Of a DNA stretch of 64,000 nt, positions 32,504 to 41,656 are shown piece by piece. Source of the DNA: Pseudomonas svalbardensis. GTDB taxonomy: Bacteria; Pseudomonadota; Gammaproteobacteria; Pseudomonadales; Pseudomonadaceae. The stretch lies in assembly GCF_030053115.1 (NCBI RefSeq), contig NZ_CP125619.1:4103501-4167500 (forward strand), read 5' to 3'. The notes beneath the pieces were generated by a model. The model saw only the letters and a program-made list of their open reading frames with translations, was not told the origin of the DNA and searched no databases. Each line of letters begins with the position of its first letter. Positions within the stretch are counted from its first letter, which is position 1. The position numbers and the translations under genes were made by a program.

Positions 32504-33607
32504 ATGAGTTGTACTGATTTCCTGGCGACACCCGTCGAAAAAACCCGACACCAGCTGCTTTACCTGATCTACGGCGACCATGACGTGTACCGGCGGGAAG
32601 CCAAGTTCAGCATTTTGACCGCGCTGTCCCACGCCAGGAACGGCAAGCTGCCGAGCATCAGAATCCTTACGGATCGCCCGCAGGACTATGCCGGCTGGCC
32701 AGTGGAAACCGTTACCCTGCCCCAGCAAACCCTGACCCTGTGGCAAGGCGAAAACGGCTATCACCATCGTCGCAAGGCCTGCGCGATTGCCTATGGGCTG
32801 ACGCTGGCGCAAAAGACCTTGTTCGTCGACACCGACACCTTGTTCACCCGCGACCCGATGCAGATCTTTGATCGGATTGAACCCGGGCACTATCTGATGG
32901 ACCGGTTCGAATACGACTGGAAAGACGTCCACGAACGCCCCGACTATGTGAAGCTCGGCGGTTGCCTGCGCGCTCATGGCGTCACCGCGGATAACGGTTT
33001 CAAGCTGTTCAACAGTGGCGTGTGCGGCGTGACTGACCGCGACACGGCGCTGTTCGAAGCGGCCATCCGATTCATCGACGAATGGACCCGCGACGGCTTC
33101 GATATTCACACCATCGAGCAGATCGCCCTGTCGTTCGCCCTGCACGGCAAGCCTGTGGGTGAAGCCAAAAAGTACATCTATCACTACTTTGCGGATAAAC
33201 GCTTTTTCCACGTGATGCAGGCGCTTTTCTTCTCTCGGCATGGCGAGGCGTTCAGTCAGAGCCTGGTCGAACTGTGCCGTGATGTGCCGCGCACGAAACC
33301 CTTCCCTTCGGCCTGGCAGCGGCTGAAAATAAAATGGAAGCTGCGTCACCAGAGCGGCCCGCTGAGAAAGGTCGGACGCGATCTGCTTTACGGCAGCGCG
33401 GCACCCGATCACCCGTACTACACAGCTTGCCGCCACGAGTGGTGGGAAAGTGCCTCGCGGGAGATTCTTCGTTGGGAGCGCAGCCGTCAGAAAAAGCTGC
33501 TGGAAACGAAGCAGGGCTGGCCCGTGCAACTGCCCCGGCCCGAAAAGCCCGAGGATGAGCGGATCATCATGAAGTACCTGAAAAATCGGGTCGAGGCTGC
33601 GAGCTGA
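32504..33607 (+). CDS. Putative glycosyltransferase-like protein (GT-A type)
   Basis: A 367-residue protein of unknown function. The pattern LYLIYGDHDVYRREAKFSILTAL at the start, and LFVDTDTLFTRDP with a DxD-type triplet at 109-111, match the nucleotide-sugar-binding half of GT-A glycosyltransferases such as the GT8-like group; FNSGVCGV in the middle is also typical. The C-terminal third is basic and helical, rich in Trp and Arg, with no assigned domain. No signal peptide. Followed by apeB after 75 bp. No sugar or acceptor can be suggested. Confidence 0.7.
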   Translation: MSCTDFLATPVEKTRHQLLYLIYGDHDVYRREAKFSILTALSHARNGKLPSIRILTDRPQDYAGWPVETVTLPQQTLTLWQGENGYHHRRKACAIAYGLTLAQKTLFVDTDTLFTRDPMQIFDRIEPGHYLMDRFEYDWKDVHERPDYVKLGGCLRAHGVTADNGFKLFNSGVCGVTDRDTALFEAAIRFIDEWTRDGFDIHTIEQIALSFALHGKPVGEAKKYIYHYFADKRFFHVMQALFFSRHGEAFSQSLVELCRDVPRTKPFPSAWQRLKIKWKLRHQSGPLRKVGRDLLYGSAAPDHPYYTACRHEWWESASREILRWERSRQKKLLETKQGWPVQLPRPEKPEDERIIMKYLKNRVEAAS

Positions 33608-33682
33608 CGTGAGCGGATCACGTCAAGCCCAAAGCCCCCGACCAATACGTTAAACTTGCGCCATTGCTGTCTGGAGCTACTT

Positions 33683-34972
33683 ATGCGCGAAGAGTTGAAC
33701 CAAGGCCTGATCGATTTCCTCAAGGCCTCCCCTACCCCATTCCATGCCACCGCCAGCCTTGTTCAGCGCCTGGAAGCGGCGGGCTATCAACGCCTTGACG
33801 AGCGCGAGCCATGGACCACCGAAGCCAACGGTCGTTACTACGTCACCCGTAACGACTCTTCGATCGTCGCGCTCAAGATGGGCCGTCATTCGCCCCTGCA
33901 CGGCGGCATTCGCCTGGTTGGCGCGCACACCGACAGCCCGTGCCTGCGGGTCAAACCCCAGCCGGAACTGCAACGTCAGGGCTTCTGGCAGCTGGGTGTC
34001 GAAGTCTATGGCGGCGCACTGCTGGCGCCATGGTTCGACCGCGACCTGTCCCTGGCCGGCCGCGTGACCTTCCGCCGTGACGGCAAGGTCGAGAGCCAGC
34101 TGGTCGACTTCAAGGCGCCGATCGCCATCATCCCGAACCTGGCCATTCACCTGAACCGTGAAGCCAACATGGGCTGGGCGATCAACGCCCAGACCGAACT
34201 GCCGCCGATCCTTGCGCAATTTGCCGGTGACGAGCGCGTGGACTTCCGCGCCGTGCTCACCGATCAACTCGCCCGCGAACATGGTTTGAACGCCGACGTG
34301 GTGCTCGACTATGAGCTGAGCTTCTACGACACCCAAAGCGCTGCGGTCATCGGCCTGCATGGCGATTTCATTGCCGGGGCGCGCCTGGACAACCTGCTGT
34401 CGTGCTATGCCGGCCTTCAAGCCTTGCTGACCACCGAAACCGACGAAACCTGCGTGCTGGTCTGTAACGATCACGAAGAAGTCGGTTCCTGCTCGGCCTG
34501 CGGCGCCGACGGCCCGATGCTGGAGCAGACGCTGCGTCGCCTGCTGCCTGAAGGTGATGAGTTCGTGCGCACCATTCAGAAATCCCTGCTGGTCTCGGCT
34601 GACAACGCCCACGGGGTGCACCCCAACTACGCCGACAAGCACGATGCCAATCACGGCCCGAAACTCAACGCCGGCCCGGTGATCAAGGTCAACAGCAACC
34701 AGCGCTACGCCACCAACAGCGAAACCGCCGGGTTCTTCCGCCACCTGTGCATGGCCGAAGAAGTGCCGGTGCAGAGCTTCGTGGTGCGCAGCGACATGGG
34801 TTGCGGCTCGACCATCGGCCCGATCACCGCCAGCCACCTGGGCGTGCGCACCGTAGACATCGGCCTGCCAACCTTCGCCATGCACTCGATCCGTGAACTG
34901 TGCGGCAGCCATGATCTGGCGCACTTGGTCAAAGTGCTGAGCGCGTTTTACGCCTGCAGCGAGCTGCCGTAA
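33683..34972 (+). CDS. apeB: M18-family aminopeptidase
   Basis: A 429-residue dinuclear zinc aminopeptidase. Metal and catalytic residues are visible in [11 protein letters not shown] (His), ARLDNLLS (bridging Asp), CNDHEEVGS (catalytic Glu pair), [10 protein letters not shown] (Asp) and [10 protein letters not shown] (His). It removes N-terminal residues, often acidic, from peptides. The ATG chosen is preceded by GGAG; nine upstream codons are not conserved. REP follows. Confidence 0.95.
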   Translation: MREELNQGLIDFLKASPTPFHATASLVQRLEAAGYQRLDEREPWTTEANGRYYVTRNDSSIVALKMGRHSPLHGGIRLVGAHTDSPCLRVKPQPELQRQGFWQLGVEVYGGALLAPWFDRDLSLAGRVTFRRDGKVESQLVDFKAPIAIIPNLAIHLNREANMGWAINAQTELPPILAQFAGDERVDFRAVLTDQLAREHGLNADVVLDYELSFYDTQSAAVIGLHGDFIAGARLDNLLSCYAGLQALLTTETDETCVLVCNDHEEVGSCSACGADGPMLEQTLRRLLPEGDEFVRTIQKSLLVSADNAHGVHPNYADKHDANHGPKLNAGPVIKVNSNQRYATNSETAGFFRHLCMAEEVPVQSFVVRSDMGCGSTIGPITASHLGVRTVDIGLPTFAMHSIRELCGSHDLAHLVKVLSAFYACSELP

Positions 34973-34979
34973 TCCGTGT

Positions 34980-35041
34980 AGGAGCATGGCTTGCCAGCGA
35001 TAGAGGTCTTAAGGACGCCATCGCTGGCAAGTCATGCTCCA
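34980..35041. repeat. REP-type inverted repeat
   Basis: AGGAGCATGGCTTGCCAGCGAT and ATCGCTGGCAAGTCATGCTCC pair with one mismatch around a short loop, just after apeB. Confidence 0.88.
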
Positions 35042-35112
35042 ACAGGTGTTCACCACCCATCGCCCAAAAGCCACCTAGACTTCAACTACCCCTTTCGACA
35101 AGGCAGTCGCTC

Positions 35113-35289
35113 ATGATCTCGTTGTCTTCGTTCCACGCCATGCTGATTCCGATTCTTGCCGGGATGACCATGCTGGCAATCGGCTTCAATTTTCGTGACA
35201 AGAACGTCGGCGTATTCGCGATGTGGATCGGCATGTTGACGATCCTCGCCACCGTGATTTTCAAGATCCTCGCCAAACTCAACGAATAA
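35113..35289 (+). CDS. Small two-helix membrane protein
   Basis: A 58-residue open frame starting MISLSSFHAMLIPILAG and ending KILAKLNE. Two hydrophobic segments (about 9-24 and 36-53) are split by the charged loop NFRDKNVG. Codon use resembles neighbours (GC-rich third positions). It lies 78 bp upstream of the MscS-family channel gene on the same strand. No family recognised. Confidence 0.65.
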   Translation: MISLSSFHAMLIPILAGMTMLAIGFNFRDKNVGVFAMWIGMLTILATVIFKILAKLNE

Positions 35290-35367
35290 ATCCTCCCCCC
35301 TGGCTCGCATTGATTTTGACGGGCTCGTACACTCGGTCGATCCGCTCATCCCGAGGTTGACCGCCTA

Positions 35368-37521
35368 GTGTTCGCTCGTCTTTTTGCCCTGCCGTGTTTG
35401 TTCCTTGTCTGCCTCGTGACGCTGCTGCCGATGGCGCCCGCCCAAGCGGCCGGCTTGCCTGGCCTGCTCAACAGCTCGGCAAAACAGCCAGAGGCGCAAG
35501 AGCCCTTGGGGCAATCCCTGGACGAAGTCATCAAGTCGCTGGAGAACGATCAGCAACGCACCCAATTGCTGGCGGATTTGAAGAAGCTGCGCGATGTCAC
35601 CAAAAAGGCCCAGCCGGTCACCGAAGTAGGCGTCCTGGGACTGATCGGTGGCACCCTGGCCAGTTTCGAAAAACAATTTTCAGGCGCGGACAGCCCTCTC
35701 ACTCGCTGGTCCGAAGAGTTCAAACTGGCTGAGGATGAACTGACAGCGCTGGTGCTGCCGGCCAATGAATGGCTGCCGATCATCTTTGCCTTTGCCATGA
35801 TCCTGATGGTCTGGAGCTTGCTGGCCGCCGCGCTGATCTGGGTCAGCCACCGGGTGCGGATGCGCTTTGGCCTGACCGAAGAACTGCCGCAGCACCCCAA
35901 GGCCCTGGACATGTTGCGCTTCGCCCTGCGCAAACTCGGGCCGTGGCTGATTGCTTTGGTCATGACGGTCTACATGAGCTACGCCCTGCCCTCGTCACTG
36001 GGCAAAAGCCTGGCCATGGTGCTGGCTTATGCACTGGTGGTTGGCACCTGTTTTTCGGCGATCTGCGTGATCGCCTTTTCGCTGCTCGACGGCCCACACC
36101 GCCACCGCGCTTTGTACATCCTGCGGCACCAAGCCTTTCGGCCGCTGTGGCTGATCGGCAGTTTCGCCGCCTTCGGTGAAGCCTTGAGCGATCCGCGACT
36201 GGTCGAAAGCCTTGGCAGTCATCTGGCGCACACCGCCGCAACTGTCGCCAATGTACTGGCGGCATTGTCCACCGGGCTGTTCATCCTGCGGTTCCGTCGC
36301 CCCATCGCCCACTTGATCCGCAACCAACCGCTGTCCCGACGCCTGACCCGCCGCGCCCTCAGCGACACGATCGAGATTCTCGGGACCTTCTGGTACATGC
36401 CGGCGCTGGTGCTGGTGGGTATCTCCCTGTTCGCCACGTTCGTCTCGGCCGGCGATACCAGCACCGCACTGCGTCAGTCGCTGATCTGCACCGTGCTGCT
36501 GGTGTTGTGCATGGTCATCAACGGCTTGGTGCGCCGCCATTCACTCAAGCCACAGCGCAGCGTGAAGCGTCATGCACTGTATTCGGATCGCCTGAAAAGC
36601 TTCTTCTACACACTCGCCCACTTGGTGGTGTGGCTGGCGTTCATCGAACTCGGCCTGCGGGTCTGGGGCATGTCGCTGATCCGCTTCACCGAAGGCGAAG
36701 GCCATGAAGTCAGCGTCAAACTGTTCAGCCTCGGCGGCACGCTGATTTTTGCCTGGCTGATCTGGATTCTCAGCGACACCGCCGTGCACCACGCCCTCAC
36801 CCGCTCGCGCAAAGGCCTGGCAAATGCCCGCGCACAGACGATGATGCCGCTGATCCGCAACGTATTGTTCGTGGCGATCTTCATCGTTGCGCTGATCGTC
36901 GCCCTGGCAAACATGGGCATGAACGTCACGCCATTGCTGGCCGGTGCCGGCGTGATCGGTCTGGCCATCGGTTTCGGTGCACAGTCACTGGTGGCGGACC
37001 TGATCACCGGGCTGTTCATCATCATCGAAGACTCGCTGGCCATCGACGACTACGTGGACGTTGGCGGCCACCTGGGCACCGTCGAAGGGCTGACCATTCG
37101 TACCGTGCGCCTGCGGGACATTGACGGCATCGTCCACACCATTCCGTTCAGCGAAATCAAAAGCATCAAGAACTACTCCCGGGAATTCGGCTACGCGATT
37201 TTCCGGGTGGCGATACCTTCCAACATGGACATCGATAACGCGATCAAACTGATGCGCGACGTCGGCCAGAAGATGCGCACTGATCCACTGCAACGGCGCA
37301 ACATCTGGTCGCCACTGGAGATTCAGGGTGTCGAGAGTTTCGAGTCGGGCAACGCAATTCTTCGCGCCCGGTTCAAGACCGCGCCGATCAAGCAGTGGGA
37401 AGTGTCCCGAGCGTTCAACCTGTCCCTCAAGCGACACCTGGACGAAGCCGGGCTCGATCTGGCGACGCCACGCATGAGCGTGCAAGTGATCACGGCGGGT
37501 GGCGGCCAAGTGACGGACTAA
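35368..37521 (+). CDS. MscS-family mechanosensitive channel (large, YbiO-like)
   Basis: A 717-residue protein starting with GTG, with a signal peptide (cut near AQA), an extended periplasmic region (about 30-130) and some ten membrane helices. The pore helix and beta domain are clear: LLAGAGVIGLAIGFGAQSLVADLITGLFIIIEDSLAIDDYV at about 530-570, then RDIDGIVHTIPFSEI. Such channels open on hypo-osmotic shock. Size and architecture match YbiO-type rather than the small MscS. Confidence 0.93.
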   Translation: MFARLFALPCLFLVCLVTLLPMAPAQAAGLPGLLNSSAKQPEAQEPLGQSLDEVIKSLENDQQRTQLLADLKKLRDVTKKAQPVTEVGVLGLIGGTLASFEKQFSGADSPLTRWSEEFKLAEDELTALVLPANEWLPIIFAFAMILMVWSLLAAALIWVSHRVRMRFGLTEELPQHPKALDMLRFALRKLGPWLIALVMTVYMSYALPSSLGKSLAMVLAYALVVGTCFSAICVIAFSLLDGPHRHRALYILRHQAFRPLWLIGSFAAFGEALSDPRLVESLGSHLAHTAATVANVLAALSTGLFILRFRRPIAHLIRNQPLSRRLTRRALSDTIEILGTFWYMPALVLVGISLFATFVSAGDTSTALRQSLICTVLLVLCMVINGLVRRHSLKPQRSVKRHALYSDRLKSFFYTLAHLVVWLAFIELGLRVWGMSLIRFTEGEGHEVSVKLFSLGGTLIFAWLIWILSDTAVHHALTRSRKGLANARAQTMMPLIRNVLFVAIFIVALIVALANMGMNVTPLLAGAGVIGLAIGFGAQSLVADLITGLFIIIEDSLAIDDYVDVGGHLGTVEGLTIRTVRLRDIDGIVHTIPFSEIKSIKNYSREFGYAIFRVAIPSNMDIDNAIKLMRDVGQKMRTDPLQRRNIWSPLEIQGVESFESGNAILRARFKTAPIKQWEVSRAFNLSLKRHLDEAGLDLATPRMSVQVITAGGGQVTD

Positions 37522-37525
37522 ATCT

Positions 37526-37670
37526 GTAGCAGCTGCCGAGCCTGCGAGGCTGCGTTCGGCTGCGAAGCAGTCGTAAAACCTGCAAGCACAGTGTGCCTGA
37601 AACACCGCGGTGTCTGATTTCACGACGGCTACGCCGCCGAACGCAGCCTCGCAGGCTCGACAGCTGCTAC
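37526..37670. repeat. Long palindromic element, copy 3 (core inverted)
   Basis: Arms 37526-37560 and 37636-37670 are inverted over 35 nt with one mismatch and begin GTAGCAGCT, as in copies 1 and 2. The core, however, reads on the opposite strand: GCGGTGTCTGATTTCACGAC here is the inverse of GTGAAATCAGAC...GCGGTGT there. It lies between convergent genes. Confidence 0.88.
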
Positions 37671-37681
37671 AAACGGCAGGC

Positions 37682-37716
37682 AAAAAAAATCCCCGAACCT
37701 GTCGGGGATTTTTTAT
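37682..37716. terminator. Bidirectional terminator between mscS-type and helicase genes
   Basis: AAAAAAATCCCCGA-ACCTG-TCGGGGATTTTTT, with an A-run and a T-run on either side of the stem, serves both strands. Confidence 0.92.
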
Positions 37717-37742
37717 GTTTGATCAATCAGCCCGAGAGCGGA

Positions 37743-39416
37743 TCAATCTTCGCGATAGCGACGCAGCTTCAACTGCTTACCGGCAACGCGAGTGTCCTTC
37801 AGTTTGGTCAGGAGTTTTTCCAGACCATCTTCCGGCAGCTCAACGAGGCTGAAGCTGTCACGTACCTGGATGCGACCGATTGCTTCACGAGCCAGGCCAC
37901 CCTCATTGAGGATAGCGCCCAGCAGGTTCTTGGCAGCGATACCATCACGCGCGCCCAGCGCGGTACGGCAACGAGCACGACCTTCAGCCAATGCAACCGG
38001 AGCACGACGCTCACGATCACCACGGTCCGGACGATCACCGGTACGCTCTGGACGATCGCCACGCGGTGCGTTATTCGGCACCAGTGGACGTTCTTTCTCG
38101 ATGGCAGCCAGGGTCAACGCCTGAGCGTTGGTAGCCTTGCGTAGCAGAGCAGCGGCCAGTGCACGCGGAGTGCAACCGATGTCAGCGGTCAGGCGATCCA
38201 GCAGCTCACCATGAGTCGATTCGGCATCAGCCACCAGCGGCGACAGGCTGTTGGTCAGTTTCTTGATGCGGGCATCGAGAACGGCCTGAGCGTCCGGCAG
38301 GCGAACTTCGGCAACTTTCTGACCGGTTACACGCTCGATCACTTGCAGCATGCGGCGCTCACGCGGAGTCACCAGCAGCAGTGCACGACCTTCGCGACCG
38401 GCACGGCCGGTACGGCCGATTCGGTGAACGTAGGACTCTGGGTCGTACGGCATGTCAACGTTGAACACGTGAGTGATACGCGGAACGTCCAGACCACGAG
38501 CAGCAACGTCGGTCGCCACAACGATGTCCAGACGGCCATCCTTGAGGGATTCGATCACGCGCTCACGTTGGTTCTGAGCAATGTCACCGTTCAGCGCAGC
38601 GGCTTTGTAGCCTTTGGCTTCCAGGGCACTGGCCAGGTCCAGGGTCGCTTGCTTGGTGCGCACGAACATGATCAGGGCATCGAAGTCTTCAACTTCCAGC
38701 AGGCTCAATACAGCCGAGGTCTTCTGGTCAGCGTGAACCAACAGGTGAGCCTGTTCGATCGCGGTAACGGTCTGAGTCTTGGTCTGGATCTTCACGTGTT
38801 GCGGATCGCGCAGATGGCGTTCGGCAATGGCACGGATCGACTGCGGCAAGGTGGCCGAGAACAATACGGTCTGACGGGTTGGAGGCAAGGCCTTGAAGAT
38901 AACTTCGAGGTCGTCCATGAAACCCAGTTTGAGCATTTCGTCCGCTTCGTCGAGAACCAGGTGGTTCACGGTCGACAGAACTTTTTCGTCGCGACGCAGG
39001 TGGTCGCACAGACGGCCCGGAGTGGCGACAACGATCTGTGCGCCATTACGGATTGCTTTCAGTTGTGGACCCATAGGGGCGCCGCCGTAAACGGCCACAA
39101 CGGTAACGCCCGGCATTTGCTTGGCGTAGGTTTCGAAAGCGGTTGCTACTTGCAGCGCCAACTCACGGGTTGGCGCCAGGATCAGGGCTTGCGGCTCGCG
39201 CTTAGCAGGATCGATGCGATGCAGGATAGGCAGGGCGAACGCAGCGGTTTTACCCGTACCGGTTTGCGCCTGACCAATCATGTCGTGACCGGCCATGATG
39301 ATCGGGATCGATTGATGCTGAATAGCCGAAGGCTCTTCGTAGCCAGTCGCGATGACGGCTGCAAGAATATTCGGATTAAGATTAAAAGCGGCGAAGCCGC
39401 CGGTTTCCTGGGTCAT
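37743..39416 (-). CDS. deaD: DEAD-box RNA helicase (DeaD/CsdA type)
   Basis: A 557-residue helicase. N-terminal core: Q motif (GYEEPSAIQHQSIP), Walker A AQTGTGKT, DEAD in LDEADEML, SAT in FSATLPQ; C-terminal core: HRIGRTGRAGR. The tail (about 450-557) holds a DbpA-like RNA-binding domain followed by a basic Arg/Asp-rich stretch (PERTGDRPDRGDRERR). It unwinds structured RNA in ribosome assembly and mRNA decay, mostly in the cold. The start MTQETGGFAAF is favoured by family alignment; the longer frame is in the leader. Confidence 0.94.
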   Translation of the reverse strand: MTQETGGFAAFNLNPNILAAVIATGYEEPSAIQHQSIPIIMAGHDMIGQAQTGTGKTAAFALPILHRIDPAKREPQALILAPTRELALQVATAFETYAKQMPGVTVVAVYGGAPMGPQLKAIRNGAQIVVATPGRLCDHLRRDEKVLSTVNHLVLDEADEMLKLGFMDDLEVIFKALPPTRQTVLFSATLPQSIRAIAERHLRDPQHVKIQTKTQTVTAIEQAHLLVHADQKTSAVLSLLEVEDFDALIMFVRTKQATLDLASALEAKGYKAAALNGDIAQNQRERVIESLKDGRLDIVVATDVAARGLDVPRITHVFNVDMPYDPESYVHRIGRTGRAGREGRALLLVTPRERRMLQVIERVTGQKVAEVRLPDAQAVLDARIKKLTNSLSPLVADAESTHGELLDRLTADIGCTPRALAAALLRKATNAQALTLAAIEKERPLVPNNAPRGDRPERTGDRPDRGDRERRAPVALAEGRARCRTALGARDGIAAKNLLGAILNEGGLAREAIGRIQVRDSFSLVELPEDGLEKLLTKLKDTRVAGKQLKLRRYRED

Positions 39417-39641
39417 GGGTCTGCCTCTAAGTGCATCCGCAAAGACCCATGCTCCAAAGCTGCGCATGCCGTGTAAGACTCAAGAGTCGCCCTGGCTGCT
39501 TTGTCGGCGGGGATTTGCGAAAACGAATGAATGAAAAAGATTCGTCAAGGGAGAGTCCGCTGTGCGGACGTGCAGCCGAAGCTGACTTCGGGGAATTGCG
39601 CTACCTAAACGCGGCCCGGTTAAAGGCCGGCGCGCACTATA
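39417..39641 (-). promoter_or_regulatory. Long structured leader of the helicase gene
   Basis: About 225 nt from a -10-like TATAGT (39636-39641, minus strand) to the ATG, with several hairpins such as CGAAG/CTTCG and GTCCGC/GCGGAC. Long leaders are usual for cold-inducible helicase genes. No -35 match is clear. The rest of the spacer to 39848 shows nothing else. Confidence 0.45.
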
Positions 39642-39848
39642 CCGGAATTCGCTCAAAAAGGGAGCTTTATTTGTCGGAAAACTGCCGTGTACAGCGTTCT
39701 GTCACACGCTTTGCGGATAATCGGGCAACGGTCTATTTTTCCAAGGCCCAGCCCTGCTGACGATCGCGCTAAAACGGTTCACCCTTGTGACGCAGACCTG
39801 CCGTCTCACATACCCCTTCCCGCCCCTTCCCGCCCGAGGAAATGCACC

Positions 39849-40640
39849 ATGAATCAGCCCTTCTCCAGTCGTGTGAGCCGTGAACGGCACGGTCATGTCC
39901 TGATGATTGGCCTGGATCGGGTGGCCAAACGCAACGCCTTCGATCTCGACCTGCTCAACGAACTGAGCCTGGCTTATGGCGAGTTCGAGGCCGACAGCGA
40001 GGCGCGGGTGGCGGTGGTATTCGGCCATGGTGAGCATTTCACCGCAGGGCTGGATCTGGTCAGTGCCAGTGCGGCCCTGGCCGAAGGCTGGCAGGCACCG
40101 CCCGGCGGCTGCGATCCATGGGGTGTTTTCGCCGGCCCCAGAGTGAGCAAACCGGTGATTGTCGCCGCACAAGGCTACTGCCTGACCATCGGGATCGAAT
40201 TGATGCTGGCCGCCGATATCAACCTGTGCGCCAGCAACACCCGCTTCGCCCAGAAAGAAGTGCAACGCGGGATCTTCCCGTTCGGCGGCGCCACGTTGCG
40301 CCTGCATCAGATCGCTGGCTGGGGCAATGCCATGCGCTGGCTGCTGACCGGCGATGAGTTCGATGCCCATGAGGCGTTGCACTTGGGGTTGGTGCAGGAA
40401 GTCATGGCCAGCGAGGATCTGCTGCCACGGGCGATGGAGTTGGCCGAGCGGATTGCCCGGCAGGCGCCGCTTGGGGTTCAGGCGACGCTCATGTCTGCAA
40501 GGCAGGCGCGTTATGAAGGGGAAACAGCGGCGGCGCGGGGTTTGCCGTCGCTGGTAAAGAAGTTGCTGGCCAGTGAGGATGCCAAGGAAGGTGTGCGGTC
40601 GATGATCGAGAAGCGGCCCGGCGTTTTCAAAGGGCTTTGA
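39849..40640 (+). CDS. Enoyl-CoA hydratase/isomerase family (crotonase) protein
   Basis: A 263-residue crotonase-fold protein. The two oxyanion-hole segments are HFTAGLDL (about residues 59-66) and GYCLTIGIELMLAADI (about 109-124). The glutamates of classical hydratase chemistry are not evident in the second segment, where ELMLAADI follows GI, so hydratase activity is not assured. Role in fatty-acid or aromatic degradation is possible. ATG has GAGGAAA upstream. Divergent from deaD. Confidence 0.85.
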   Translation: MNQPFSSRVSRERHGHVLMIGLDRVAKRNAFDLDLLNELSLAYGEFEADSEARVAVVFGHGEHFTAGLDLVSASAALAEGWQAPPGGCDPWGVFAGPRVSKPVIVAAQGYCLTIGIELMLAADINLCASNTRFAQKEVQRGIFPFGGATLRLHQIAGWGNAMRWLLTGDEFDAHEALHLGLVQEVMASEDLLPRAMELAERIARQAPLGVQATLMSARQARYEGETAAARGLPSLVKKLLASEDAKEGVRSMIEKRPGVFKGL

Positions 40641-40659
40641 GGGATGTATTGGCTGTTAG

Positions 40660-40735
40660 GGCCTCTTCGCGAGCAGGCTCGCTCCCACATTTGAACCGCG
40701 ATTCCATGTGGGAGCGAGCCTGCTCGCGAAGAGGC
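40660..40735. repeat. REP-type inverted repeat (near-perfect, 31-nt arms)
   Basis: GGCCTCTTCGCGAGCAGGCTCGC and its exact inverse extend through TCCCACAT to give 31-nt arms with a 14-nt loop, between convergent genes. Confidence 0.92.
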
Positions 40736-40751
40736 CCGCACAGACAACGAC

Positions 40752-41507
40752 TTATGTAGCCGGGCGGATTGCCTTGATCAACGACTGCAACGAATACCCC
40801 AAGCGCGGCGCCAGCCCTTCAGCGCGGGCGATCAAGCCGTCCATGTCCAGTTCCTGATCCAGCTCCGAAGGCACGAGCAGAATCACATTGCCCTCCTTCA
40901 CCGGCAGTTCCCAGTAATGCCGGTGATAGAGCCCGCGAAACAATGCGGCGCCCAACGGTTTGCCATCATCGGTGGCCCACTGATTGATCACCAGCCAACC
41001 ACCCGGATTCAGGCGTTTTTGACAGTTTTCCAGGAAATTCCACGCCAGATGCCCGACACCCGGCCCGACATCGGTATAGAGGTCGACGAAAATCAGATCC
41101 GCCGGCTCAGCGGTATCGAGCAGTTCCAGCGCATCACCCACCCGGATATACAGCCGCGGATCGTCATCCAGCCCAAGGTATTCAATGGCCAGGCGCGGTA
41201 CGTCGGGACGCAGCTCGATGGCTTCGACGTCTTCCAGCGGCAGGAACTTGAGGCAGGCCTGAGTCAAGGTGCCGGCTCCGAGGCCGAGGAACAGCGCGCT
41301 TTCCGGCTGCTCGTGGCACAACGCGCCAATCAGCATCGCCCGGGTGTAATCGTATTCGAGCCAGCTCGGGTCAGCCGTGAACACGCAGCTCTGCTCGATG
41401 GCATCACCGAACTCGAGAAAACGGTAATCGGCCACTTCCAGCACGCGAATCACGCCGAACTCATCCTGTACCTCGGCGAGCAGATGCTCGACGCGCTCCT
41501 CAGTCAT
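40752..41507 (-). CDS. Spermidine-synthase-like methyltransferase-fold protein
   Basis: A 251-residue protein with the Rossmann SAM/dcSAM core: FLGLGAGTLTQACLKFLP, then VEAIELRPDV and DLIFVDLY. It resembles the catalytic half of spermidine synthase without the N-terminal beta domain; many such proteins are not real aminopropyltransferases. The start is MTEERV because the 20 codons upstream are Arg-rich and not conserved. No neighbour points to a polyamine pathway. Confidence 0.82.
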   Translation of the reverse strand: MTEERVEHLLAEVQDEFGVIRVLEVADYRFLEFGDAIEQSCVFTADPSWLEYDYTRAMLIGALCHEQPESALFLGLGAGTLTQACLKFLPLEDVEAIELRPDVPRLAIEYLGLDDDPRLYIRVGDALELLDTAEPADLIFVDLYTDVGPGVGHLAWNFLENCQKRLNPGGWLVINQWATDDGKPLGAALFRGLYHRHYWELPVKEGNVILLVPSELDQELDMDGLIARAEGLAPRLGYSLQSLIKAIRPAT

Positions 41508-41656
41508 TTCGTCTCCTGATCGTCGCCGTGCCCGGCAACGTACTAAAACCGCGGAGTGGCGCGGCAAAAGCGCGATTGTCCGCGAAGCGACGGGAACAGG
41601 TCACGCACTAATTGCTGATAACATGACAGTCCGAGCGTAAAACACTAGAGACCGTG

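Noticed and set aside
33677..34987. 436-codon antisense frame over apeB
   Set aside because: Same reason: full overlap with a well-conserved zinc peptidase.
358..37670. CRISPR or integron attC array for the palindromic elements
   Set aside because: Only three copies far apart, no spacer array, no integrase; attC-type core sites not seen.
40660..40735. REP hairpins read as rho-independent terminators
   Set aside because: Stems are long but lack T-runs, and the sequence recurs at many gene ends, so REP is the better name; they may still affect mRNA ends.
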